Positions 8,786 through 16,185 of a DNA stretch of 64,000 nucleotides are shown one piece after another (within the stretch, counting starts at the first letter, position 1; every line of letters starts with the position of its first letter). Source of the stretch: Halobacterium litoreum (GTDB taxonomy: Archaea; Halobacteriota; Halobacteria; Halobacteriales; Halobacteriaceae); contig NZ_CP089466.1 in assembly GCF_021233415.1 (NCBI RefSeq), positions 992,001 through 1,056,000 of the forward strand. The letters are read 5' to 3'. Both the position numbers and the translations under genes were made by a program. The notes beneath the pieces were generated by a model that saw only the letters and a program-made list of their open reading frames with translations, was not told the origin of the DNA and ran no database searches.

Positions 8786-10050
8786 GCTTCCACCTCCTGG
8801 AGGAAGGCCCGCGCACGCTCGGCGGGGTCGTCGTCGCTCGCCGCGAACTCGATGGTCTCGAGGTTCGCGCCGTACTCGTCGACGGACAGGTGGCCGCGCA
8901 CGCGGTACTCGCTACCCACCAGTTTCTCGCTGATGGTGTCGGCGACGACCTCTTGGTCCATCGCGTCGCGGGCCTGCTGGCGCGCGTCCTCGATGCCGCC
9001 GCCGTACACTTCTTCCGTGAGGTCGCGGTCGAGGACGGCGGTGACGGTGTCGGTGCCGTCGTCCAGAATCGCCTTCACGCGCAGGTCGTCCTCGCCGTCC
9101 ACGTCGCCGTGCTGGCGGCACTGACCCTTCTGGACGACGCGCCCGCACTCGGGGCAGCGCTGGATGAGCCCGGAGCCGTCCCGCACCTCGATGACGTTCC
9201 CGACGAGTTCGACGTCGTACGCGCCGCCGCGCTCGACGGCCTCCCGAATCGAGAGCCGGGTGGGACCGCCGACCTCGACCTCGCGGTCGAGTTCGGTGAC
9301 GGTCGAGAACTCCGAGACGTTCACCGACGGCACGCCCCGGAACTCCCGGACGTAGACGTCCTCGGCGCGAATCGACGCGCCCTCGGTGATTTCCGCGTGC
9401 GGGTCCCAGTCCGTGAACGGCAGGCGCGCGGACTCGTCGCCGAGCACGCCCGAGAGAATCTCGGTCTCGCCGTCCCGGCCGTCGATGGTGCGCTCCTCGA
9501 CTTCCGTGACTTTCGCCTCGACGTTCCGCCCGCGGTCGCCCGGCGACAGGTCGGCGAGCGCGCGGTCGCCGCCCACCTCGTAGGGCACGTCGAAGTCCTC
9601 GGCCTTGCTCACGGTCGAGGACTCCCCGAAGTTCAGTTCGGGGTTCCCCTCCCACTCGCGGACGCTCGCGTTCCCGATGGTGGCGGTGTCGCCGGCTTCG
9701 AGGCCGAAGTCCTCCCACGCCGTGTAGGAGATAGTCCCGGTCTCGTCGGCGAGTTCGCCCTCTCGGATGACGTGGTCGTCGCCCTGATAGCGAATCGAGC
9801 GCTGGCCCGCCGTCAGGACCTTCGCGGTGACGGTGACGTTCCCCGAGTCGGGGCCGATGTCCGCGATGTCGACGGCGGTCGGGCCGCCCGAGGAACTCCC
9901 GCCCTCGTCGCCGTACTTCCGCCGGAGGCTCCGCTTTGCCTCCTCCACGGGCACGCTGTACTCCACGAGGTTCTGCAAGTTCTCTTTGACCTCCGCTTTG
10001 TCTACACCGAGGTCGGAGGCGAGCTCCTCGGCGTGATCGTCGATGTTCAT
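8782..10050 (-). CDS. rpa1: replication protein A, single-stranded DNA-binding
   Basis: A 422-residue single-stranded DNA-binding protein for replication, recombination and repair. Three OB folds can be traced (about residues 55-160, 165-270 and 285-390), starting at IADIGPDSGNVTVTAKV, LADLSPGDRGRNVEAKV and IREAVERGGAYDVELVG. A zinc finger (CPECGRVVQKGQCRQHG, C-x2-C-x8-C-x2-H) sits in the third unit. The number of OB folds matches Haloferax RPA1 rather than the shorter RPA3. The ATG at 10050 begins MNIDDHAEEL; the upstream in-frame extension lacks family resemblance. It is the first gene of the RPA-RPAP-phosphoesterase operon. Confidence 0.9.
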   Translation of the reverse strand: MNIDDHAEELASDLGVDKAEVKENLQNLVEYSVPVEEAKRSLRRKYGDEGGSSSGGPTAVDIADIGPDSGNVTVTAKVLTAGQRSIRYQGDDHVIREGELADETGTISYTAWEDFGLEAGDTATIGNASVREWEGNPELNFGESSTVSKAEDFDVPYEVGGDRALADLSPGDRGRNVEAKVTEVEERTIDGRDGETEILSGVLGDESARLPFTDWDPHAEITEGASIRAEDVYVREFRGVPSVNVSEFSTVTELDREVEVGGPTRLSIREAVERGGAYDVELVGNVIEVRDGSGLIQRCPECGRVVQKGQCRQHGDVDGEDDLRVKAILDDGTDTVTAVLDRDLTEEVYGGGIEDARQQARDAMDQEVVADTISEKLVGSEYRVRGHLSVDEYGANLETIEFAASDDDPAERARAFLQEVEA

Positions 10051-10154
10051 GCACGTGAAAGTGCGTGACCGGGGCGTAAAAGCGTTCCCGCGAGCGGGCG
10101 CGCGACGGCGCACGCAACGAAACCGGTTTCCGCGGCGGGCCGCCTACCCCCGGT

Positions 10155-10817
10155 ATGCACGTCGTCGTGAACGCCGCGATGAGCGCGGACGGCAAACTCT
10201 CCACGCGCCGCCGCGAGCAGGTCGCCATCAGCGGTCCCGAGGACTTCGACCGCGTCGACGCTCTGCGCGCGGACGTGGACGCCGTGATGGTCGGCGTCGG
10301 CACCGTCCTCGCGGACAACCCCTCGCTCACGCTGGACGACCCGGCGCTGGTCCGCGAACGCGAGGACGCCGGCGAGTCACCGCACCCCGCCCGCGTCGTC
10401 GCTGACTCCCACGCCCGCACGCCGCCGGACGCGAAACTCCTCGACGGCACCGCCGAGACGTTCGTCCTCGTCGCGGAGGAGGAACCCATCGAACACCGCG
10501 AGACCCTCGAAGAGGCGGGCGCCACCGTCGTCGTCGCGGGCGAGAACCGCGTCGCGCTCCCCGAGGCCCTCGACGAACTCGCGTCCCACGGCGTCGAGCG
10601 CCTGATGGTCGAGGGCGGCGGCGAACTCATCTTCTCGCTGTTCGACGCCGGCCTCGTGGACGAACTGTCGGTGTTCGTCGCGCCCAAAATCATCGGCGGC
10701 CGGGACGCCCCGACGCTCGCCGACGGCGACGGCTTCGTCGGTGACTTCCCGGACCTCGAACTCGCCGGCGTCGAGCGAATCGACGACGGCGTCCTCCTCG
10801 AATACGACTGCGAGTAA
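10155..10817 (+). CDS. arfC: 2,5-diamino-6-(ribosylamino)pyrimidinone phosphate reductase
   Basis: A 220-residue reductase of the RibD C-terminal/dihydrofolate reductase-like fold that acts early in archaeal riboflavin and F420 precursor synthesis, reducing the ribosyl side chain to ribityl. Hallmarks are the N-terminal VNAAMSADGKLST, the substrate motif AVMVGVGTVLADNPSL and the nucleotide-binding LMVEGGGELIFSLF. Length matches the stand-alone archaeal enzyme (MJ0671 type) with no deaminase domain. It is transcribed divergently from the RPA operon, with about 100 bases between the starts. Confidence 0.9.
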   Translation: MHVVVNAAMSADGKLSTRRREQVAISGPEDFDRVDALRADVDAVMVGVGTVLADNPSLTLDDPALVREREDAGESPHPARVVADSHARTPPDAKLLDGTAETFVLVAEEEPIEHRETLEEAGATVVVAGENRVALPEALDELASHGVERLMVEGGGELIFSLFDAGLVDELSVFVAPKIIGGRDAPTLADGDGFVGDFPDLELAGVERIDDGVLLEYDCE

Positions 10818-10832
10818 GAGCCGGCTACCGGC

Positions 10833-11117
10833 TCAGTGCTGGTGGCCGGTGGCTTCGCCGAACGTCTGCCCGAAGCGCTCCTCGAACTGGTCGAGGGTCG
10901 CCTCCTCGATCTCCTTGAGTTCCTCGCTCGGCTCGCCCTCGCCGTGCGCGACGAGCATGTGCGCGCGTTGCGAGAACGCCATCAGCGCGATGTCGGCGAC
11001 GACCTGCGCCTCCGACTCGTCGTCCTCCTCGGAGAACAGGTCCACGAGCCCGCTGGGGAGCGTGAGTTCGTCGGTGTTACCGTCCGCGTCCTCGATGGTG
11101 AACGTCGTTTCGTCCAT
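10833..11117 (-). CDS. small acidic conserved haloarchaeal protein
   Basis: A 94-residue, strongly acidic soluble protein without membrane segments or cysteines. A short beta-like N-terminus (TTFTIEDADGNTDELTLP) is followed by two predicted helices. Codon use and third-position GC match the neighbours, which supports a real gene. It is convergent with the reductase gene, 15 bases away. It resembles small haloarchaeal DUF families but I cannot assign a function. Confidence 0.65.
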   Translation of the reverse strand: MDETTFTIEDADGNTDELTLPSGLVDLFSEEDDESEAQVVADIALMAFSQRAHMLVAHGEGEPSEELKEIEEATLDQFEERFGQTFGEATGHQH

Positions 11118-11160
11118 ACCACCACCGAGACGGTGGCGCCTAAAAGGGGTGTGGGTACGA

Positions 11161-11212
11161 GCCTACGCCTCGTCGACCCAGTCCGGCGTCTCGACGGTCG
11201 TCTCGTTCAGGC
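11161..11212. repeat. direct repeat copy A in paralogous lipoprotein genes
   Basis: This 52-base stretch covers the 3-prime end and stop of the first lipoprotein gene and matches 11934-11985 at 51 of 52 positions. The close match extends across the stop codon, while much of each gene body has diverged. Confidence 0.9.
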
Positions 11213-11885
11213 TGTCGTACTCGGCGCTCGTCGTCAGCGTCTCCCGTTCGCCGTCCCGCTCGACGGTTGCCGAGACCTGCATCGACCGGACGAGACCGCT
11301 CTCCTCGACGACGAGCGTCGCGTTCGTCGACACGACGTTCGTCACGTCGATGCCGGGGGCGTCCTCGTCCGCGGTGGCGCTGTCGGCCTCGAAGACGAAC
11401 GCGCCGTCCTCGAAGCCCTCGTACTCGAAGTCCCACTGCGCGAGGATTTCGGGCGCCGCCGGCAGTGCCGCGCCGCGGTCGACGAACCGCGTGAAGTTCG
11501 TGTCCTCGGTGTAGGCCCGCGATTCGCCGTCACCGGCGTTCACGTACACGGTGTCGTTCGCGAAGAACGACCGGCGCACGTCGGCGTTCTCGCCGGCGGG
11601 TTCAGTCGTCTTCAGCGCTCGCTCGCTCTCGTTGTTCAACGCGAGGGTGACGGCTCGCTCGCCGCCGCTCGCGACGGTCGTCGCGGACTCGTACTCGAAC
11701 GACGAGAGGTCCGCGGCGGCGTCGGCGTGCGCCTCGAACACCGCCGTCACGTTCACTTCCTCGCCGTCCGTCCACGACTGCTCGCTCACGTCGGGCGCGC
11801 TCGACCCGCCGCCGAGCGGACCGGCCGAACAGCCGGCGAGCGCGACGAGGACGGCGACCGCTATCGCGAGGACTCGTCTGTTCAT
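11163..11885 (-). CDS. lipoprotein, paralogue 1 of a tandem set of three
   Basis: A 240-residue exported lipoprotein with start MNRRVLAIAVAVLVALAGC; the lipobox ALAGC places the lipid anchor at cysteine 19. The mature part has a beta-rich pattern and ends with VETPDWVDEA, shared with the next gene. Function unknown. It is the most downstream of three same-strand paralogues (11163-13486) separated by 50-84 bases. The last 50 coding bases plus stop are nearly identical to those of paralogue 2. The overall design recalls outer-surface carrier lipoproteins (LolA/LppX-like), but that is only a guess. Confidence 0.75.
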   Translation of the reverse strand: MNRRVLAIAVAVLVALAGCSAGPLGGGSSAPDVSEQSWTDGEEVNVTAVFEAHADAAADLSSFEYESATTVASGGERAVTLALNNESERALKTTEPAGENADVRRSFFANDTVYVNAGDGESRAYTEDTNFTRFVDRGAALPAAPEILAQWDFEYEGFEDGAFVFEADSATADEDAPGIDVTNVVSTNATLVVEESGLVRSMQVSATVERDGERETLTTSAEYDSLNETTVETPDWVDEA

Positions 11886-11933
11886 GCGAGTCGACTCCGA
11901 CCGTCACCGGAAAGTGCTTGGTGGTTCGACCGC

Positions 11934-11985
11934 GCCTACGCCTCGTCGACCCAGTCCGGCGTCTCCACGGTCGTCTCGTTCAGGC
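11934..11985. repeat. direct repeat copy B in paralogous lipoprotein genes
   Basis: Partner of 11161-11212, differing at a single base. Spacing between the copies is 773 bases, one gene unit. A second shared block encodes the DGAFVFEADS region in both genes. Confidence 0.9.
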
Positions 11986-12688
11986 CGCCGTACTCGGCGA
12001 CCGACAGAATCTCCGTCGTCTCGCCGTTCCGCTCGAGCGTCGCGCTCACGGACAGTTCGCGGACGACGCCGCGTTCGGTCACGCGGAGCGTCGCGCTCGT
12101 CTCGGTGACGTTCGCCACGTCGAGACCTCCCTCGGGGGCGTCGGGGTCGGGCGTCACGCTGTCGGCCTCGAAGACGAACGCGCCGTCCTCGTAGCCCTGG
12201 TACGCGAAGTCCCACTGTTCGATGATGGTGCCGTTGACCGTCAGCACGGTCTGCTGGTCGACGAACCGCGAGAAGTTCTGGTCGAAGGACTGGTTCGCGT
12301 ACTGGGGGTTCTCGGCGGTGCCCGACTTCGCGTACAACTGGCCGTCGGCGACGAACGTCTCCTGGATCTGGGTTCGGTTCCGGACCGACGAGGAGATGCT
12401 CAGGAACGCGCGCTCGGTGTCGCGGTTCGCCGCGAACGACACCGTCGTCTCGCCCTGCCCGCCCGAGGAGACGACCGCGTGTCGCTCCACCGACGTCGCG
12501 TTCGACACGACGGCGCGGTGTTCCGTTATCAGCGCGTCGAAGTCGACGGACTCGCCGTCGCTCCAGGACTGCTCGGCCAACTCGGGACTGTCGGCGCCGC
12601 CGTCGCCGGGACTGCCGGACAACGCACCGCTACAGCCGGCGAGGACGGTGAGGAAGGCGACCGCCACAGCGAGAAATCGTCTGTTCAC
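11936..12688 (-). CDS. lipoprotein, paralogue 2 of a tandem set of three
   Basis: A 250-residue lipoprotein. The GTG at 12688 was chosen because it yields VNRRFLAVAVAFLTVLAGC, matching the start of both paralogues; an upstream ATG at 12751 would add a non-signal leader. The lipobox VLAGC gives a lipidated cysteine at 19. The mature domain shares blocks with paralogue 1, including DGAFVFEADS and the end VETPDWVDEA. Substrate or partner is unknown. It lies 50 bases upstream of paralogue 1 on the same strand. Confidence 0.75.
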   Translation of the reverse strand: MNRRFLAVAVAFLTVLAGCSGALSGSPGDGGADSPELAEQSWSDGESVDFDALITEHRAVVSNATSVERHAVVSSGGQGETTVSFAANRDTERAFLSISSSVRNRTQIQETFVADGQLYAKSGTAENPQYANQSFDQNFSRFVDQQTVLTVNGTIIEQWDFAYQGYEDGAFVFEADSVTPDPDAPEGGLDVANVTETSATLRVTERGVVRELSVSATLERNGETTEILSVAEYGGLNETTVETPDWVDEA

Positions 12689-12772
12689 GCGATACTGTTC
12701 GACGGCACGTGCAAAGGCGTAGTGATTCGGCGCGCGAGACTCGCGTCGCACGCCGAAGTCGAAGCCGCCGCT

Positions 12773-13486
12773 TCACGGGGTGCGGTTCGCCCACGCGGGC
12801 ACCGCCACCGTCGCGTGGTTCACGCCGGTGACGCGGTAGGTGTACGTCGCCGCCGTCACTCGCCCGTCGTCACGGGTCGCGTGCTCCAAGCGGAGCGACC
12901 GAATGTATCCGCTGTCGTCGACGACCAACCGCCCGCCGACCGACGCGAAGTTGTAGGGCGCCGACTCGCTGAGTTCGCTCGCTCGGAACGCGTACCCGTC
13001 GTCGGTGCGCCCCGCGAACTCGAAGTCGTAGGCCGAGAGGAATCGGCGGGTCGGGAGTTCGACGTGTTGTATCCACGAGCGCTCCCGCTGGAACGCCTCG
13101 CCACGCCCGACTCGGAGGGACGCGTCGCCGCCACCGATATCGGTCTGCCTGACGTAGGTGGCGTTCGGGCCGACGAACCGCGTCAGTTCGTCGTCGTTGC
13201 CGGCGCGCGTGTTCCACTCGTGGGAGCGCGCCCGGCGCTGTGTGCGGTTCGCGACGAACTCAGTGGTTCGAACGACCGACCCGTTCACGCGACTCTCGTG
13301 GTACACGCGAACCGATTGGCCGTCCGAGAGCGCGCGCCGGTGTGCATCGTAGACCGCGTCCCAGTCGCCGCGCTCGACGTTCGTGACGACGGTCGGGTCG
13401 TCGACGGGGTTCGGGGCGGCGACGCCGAGACACCCCGACCCGACCGCGAGGAGGGCGACCGCCGCGGCGAGGACCTGTCTGTTCAC
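12773..13486 (-). CDS. lipoprotein, divergent paralogue 3 of a tandem set
   Basis: A 237-residue lipoprotein started at the GTG at 13486, giving VNRQVLAAAVALLAVGSGC with a lipobox-like VGSGC. It keeps the same order of blocks as the two genes downstream (RFV in the middle, YDFEFAG, the end VAVPAWANRTP) but has diverged further. It is likely the oldest copy of the tandem set. Function unknown. It lies 41 bases downstream of the stop of the thioredoxin reductase fusion gene and may be transcribed with it. Confidence 0.7.
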   Translation of the reverse strand: MNRQVLAAAVALLAVGSGCLGVAAPNPVDDPTVVTNVERGDWDAVYDAHRRALSDGQSVRVYHESRVNGSVVRTTEFVANRTQRRARSHEWNTRAGNDDELTRFVGPNATYVRQTDIGGGDASLRVGRGEAFQRERSWIQHVELPTRRFLSAYDFEFAGRTDDGYAFRASELSESAPYNFASVGGRLVVDDSGYIRSLRLEHATRDDGRVTAATYTYRVTGVNHATVAVPAWANRTP

Positions 13487-13527
13487 GAACCGGTGTATCA
13501 GAGTTGCGCGAAAGAACCTTGGGGCGG

Positions 13528-14856
13528 TCAGTCGTCCGCGGCGGCCGTCTCGCCGCCCTCGTCGGCGGCCGTCGCGGCCTCGCTGCCGAGGTACTCGTCG
13601 GCGTCGATGGCGGCCTTCGAGCCCATGCCGGCGGCGGTGACGGCCTGCTGGTAGTGATAGTCCACCACGTCGCCCGCGCCGAAGATGCCCTCCACGTCGG
13701 TCGCGGTCTGGTCGCCGCCACGCCCGCCGTGAGTGATGATGTAGCCGTCGTCGTCGAGTTCGACGCCCGTGTCTTCGAGGTAGCCCGTGTTCGGGGTGTG
13801 GCCGATGGCGACGAAGAACGCGCCGACGTCGAGCGTGAACTCCTCGGTGTCCTCGTCGTCCAGTTTCGCGGTCGGGTGGCCTTCGGGGTGGCGGACCAGC
13901 GAGACGTGGTCGACGCCGTCCTCGGCGGTGCCGTGGACCTCGGTGGCTTCCGTGTTCCACAGCACCTCGATGTCGCCGTCCTCGACCTTCTGCTGGATGC
14001 GGTCGGCCCAGTAGTCCTCCGCGCGGAGTTCGTCGCGGCGGTGGACGAGGTAGACGGTGTCCGCGAACTTCGTGAGGAAGTCGGCCTCCTCGGCGGCCGC
14101 GTCGCCGCCGCCGACGACGACCATGTCCTCGCCGCGGAAGAACGCGCCGTCGCAGGTCGCACACGTCGACACGCCGTACCCCATCAGTTCGTCCTCGCCG
14201 GGGATGCCGAGCGTGCGAGCGCTCGCGCCCGACGCCGCGATGACGGCGTCCGCGGTGTACACGTCGCCGTTCGCGAGTTCGACGCGGAACGGTCGCTGGG
14301 ACTCGTCGACGTGCTCGACGACGCCGTGTTCGACCTCGGCGCCGAAGCGCTTGGCCTGCTCTTTCATGTTGTTGATGAGTTCGGGGCCGGAGAGTCCCTC
14401 GGGGAAACCGGGGTAGTTCTCGACTTCCGTCGTGAGCGTGAGTTGGCCGCCGGGTTCGTCGCCCTCGAACAGCAGCGGGTCGTTGTTCGAGCGCGCCGCG
14501 TAGATGCCCGCCGTGAGCGCCGCGATACCAGTCCCGACGACGACGAGTTCGCGGTGTTCGACCACGTCGTCGGGTTCGCCGCCGTCCGTGACGAGGCCGA
14601 GTTTCTCGTCGAGTTCGCCGGTCTGGTCGAGTTCGTGGGTGTCGTCCCACCCGCCGATGAATTCGTCGTCGATGAACACCTCGGGCGCGGTCTCGCGGCC
14701 GTTCGCGCGCTCTTTCATCTCCGCGAACAGTTCCTCGTCACCGGTGACGTTGTACGTCTCGTAGTCGACGCCCTTCGCGTCGAAGAGGTCTTTGGCCTTC
14801 TCGCAGTACGTGCAGTTCGTCTTCGTGTAAATCTCTACGCGCGGCGTCTCGCTCAT
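13528..14856 (-). CDS. glutaredoxin-thioredoxin reductase fusion
   Basis: A 442-residue fusion. Residues 1-85 are a glutaredoxin domain with active site CTYC and the cis-proline motif TAPEVFIDD. From about residue 100 follows a thioredoxin-reductase-like flavoprotein: FAD motif VVGTGIAALTAG, redox centre CATC, NAD(P)-binding VVGGGDAAAEEA and C-terminal FAD motif GIFGAGDV. The ATG at 14856 starts directly at the glutaredoxin domain; the upstream in-frame leader has no such match. The flavin domain could reduce its own glutaredoxin domain, giving a self-contained thiol reductase, but this is inferred. The NAD(P) loop should be compared with ferredoxin-dependent types. Confidence 0.9.
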   Translation of the reverse strand: MSETPRVEIYTKTNCTYCEKAKDLFDAKGVDYETYNVTGDEELFAEMKERANGRETAPEVFIDDEFIGGWDDTHELDQTGELDEKLGLVTDGGEPDDVVEHRELVVVGTGIAALTAGIYAARSNNDPLLFEGDEPGGQLTLTTEVENYPGFPEGLSGPELINNMKEQAKRFGAEVEHGVVEHVDESQRPFRVELANGDVYTADAVIAASGASARTLGIPGEDELMGYGVSTCATCDGAFFRGEDMVVVGGGDAAAEEADFLTKFADTVYLVHRRDELRAEDYWADRIQQKVEDGDIEVLWNTEATEVHGTAEDGVDHVSLVRHPEGHPTAKLDDEDTEEFTLDVGAFFVAIGHTPNTGYLEDTGVELDDDGYIITHGGRGGDQTATDVEGIFGAGDVVDYHYQQAVTAAGMGSKAAIDADEYLGSEAATAADEGGETAAADD

Positions 14857-14984
14857 GTCTCTACTTCGACGGTCGGGCCGTTTGTAGATTCCGCTGACCG
14901 ACGACGCCGCCGGTAGTTGTGCGCGGAGCGCGCACGACCGCTCGAACCCAAGCACTTACCGCCGTCGTCGCCCGAACGCAGACT

Positions 14985-15269
14985 ATGCCCGCCGACCTCC
15001 ACGAGAAGATGGACCGCTACGAGGGACTGCTCGCCGAGGCGCTCGCCGAGGCCGAACCGGTCGCCCCCGAGGGGACGCCGCTGGACGACGCCGCAGCCGA
15101 GTACGAGGAGATGGCGCGCTCCTACCTCGACGACGGGCGGCACTTCAAGGAACACGACGACCCCGTGAACGCGCTCGCCGCGTTCTCCTACGGGCACGCG
15201 TGGCTGGACGCCGGCGCGCGCATCGGCCTGTTCGACGTGCCCGAGTCCGGCCACCTGTTCACCGTCTGA
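14985..15269 (+). CDS. DUF357 family protein
   Basis: A 94-residue all-helical archaeal protein of the DUF357 type (LHEKMDRYEGLLAEALAEAE at the start, ALAAFSYGHAWLDAGAR near the end). The ATG at 14985 was chosen because the upstream extension is unrelated to the family. Function is not known. It is divergent from the thioredoxin reductase fusion, with 128 bases between the two starts. Confidence 0.8.
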   Translation: MPADLHEKMDRYEGLLAEALAEAEPVAPEGTPLDDAAAEYEEMARSYLDDGRHFKEHDDPVNALAAFSYGHAWLDAGARIGLFDVPESGHLFTV

Positions 15270-15341
15270 GGCGCGCGTCGGCGCCGAGCGCAGGACGCGA
15301 GTAGGGTGGTTTTACGTTACTCCGCCGCGACGTGGCGGGCA

Positions 15342-15617
15342 ATGGAGGCCGCGCTCTGGTACGTGTTGACCGGGACGCGAGGCGGACCCAACCGGGTGCG
15401 TCTCCTGCGTGCCGTGAACGAGCGGCCGCGAAACGCGAACCAGCTCGCAGAGGACTTAGACCTCGACTACAAGACGGTTCGTCACCACCTAGAGGTGCTC
15501 GTGGACAACGACATCGTGGAGTCGAGTGGCGACGACTACGGGGCGGTCTACCTGCCGACCGACAGGGCGCGCACGCACTGGGAGACGGTCGAAGACATCA
15601 TCGAGGAGGTCGACTAA
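15342..15617 (+). CDS. winged helix-turn-helix transcriptional regulator
   Basis: A 91-residue DNA-binding protein of the ArsR-like winged-helix type. The helix-turn-helix is visible as RNANQLAEDLDLDYKTVRHH, followed by HLEVLVDNDIV and the wing (ESSGDDYGAVYLPT). The ATG at 15342 leaves a compact domain; an in-frame GTG at 15306 would add 12 residues. The small membrane protein gene 73 bases downstream has its own promoter-like box but could be a target or partner. The inducer or signal is unknown. Confidence 0.8.
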   Translation: MEAALWYVLTGTRGGPNRVRLLRAVNERPRNANQLAEDLDLDYKTVRHHLEVLVDNDIVESSGDDYGAVYLPTDRARTHWETVEDIIEEVD

Positions 15618-15655
15618 TGACGCACTCTGGGCGAAACACGGCCGAATTTGGGAAA

Positions 15656-15664
15656 GCGTATAAC
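15656..15664 (+). promoter_or_regulatory. TATA-like promoter box before small membrane protein
   Basis: The AT-rich box gcgtataac lies 27-35 bases before the ATG at 15691, the usual spacing for a leaderless haloarchaeal transcript. Confidence 0.45.
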
Positions 15665-15690
15665 TGTCGGAGTTGCCAACGGTGGTGTAG

Positions 15691-15993
15691 ATGACAGTCT
15701 GGGCTGACGTGTCGCGGGTCGCGATGGGGGTGAACGTCGTCTTGCTCGCGGTACTGTGTACCATCTGGTTCCGGAACTACCGGCAGTTCGGCTCCAAGCA
15801 CACGCTCGGACTGTTCCTGTTCGGCCTGCTGTTACTCGGGGAGAACGCCCTCGGCCTCTACTACTTCATGATGCACGACACGCTCGCGGGCTGGTTCGGC
15901 GGCCTCCCGCAGCTCGCGGCGACGGCACTGCTGGCGCTGCGCCTCCTCGAAACCGTCGCCATCGCGTTCCTCGTCTGGGTCACCTGGGACTGA
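15691..15993 (+). CDS. small three-helix membrane protein
   Basis: A 100-residue integral membrane protein with three hydrophobic segments at about residues 8-25, 39-60 and 75-97 and a short polar RNYRQFGSKH loop between the first two. It ends in the membrane. No enzymatic motif is visible. Its position right after a winged-helix regulator gene is a pairing seen often in haloarchaea, suggesting a small sensing or stress membrane protein, but the function is not known. Confidence 0.7.
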   Translation: MTVWADVSRVAMGVNVVLLAVLCTIWFRNYRQFGSKHTLGLFLFGLLLLGENALGLYYFMMHDTLAGWFGGLPQLAATALLALRLLETVAIAFLVWVTWD

Positions 15994-16158
15994 GCCCGCC
16001 GACTCTTCGCCGCCGCCTTCTCCCGCACCCGTCGACACTGCCTGTCGACGGCCGTGGCTCGCCGACGTATCTAGTAGCGGATATTGCCGATAGAAGTCGT
16101 GTGGGGCGCATTCCGAACAGTTTCCGGGGGAAATTGGGTGTCAGTTCGGAAAATCGTC

Positions 16159-16165
16159 TTTAAAT
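16159..16165 (+). promoter_or_regulatory. TATA box of surface-protein gene
   Basis: tttaaat lies 21-27 bases before the ATG at 16186, so the transcript probably starts at or next to the start codon. Confidence 0.6.
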
Positions 16166-16185
16166 GGGTCTCCGTCGTGGGGAGT

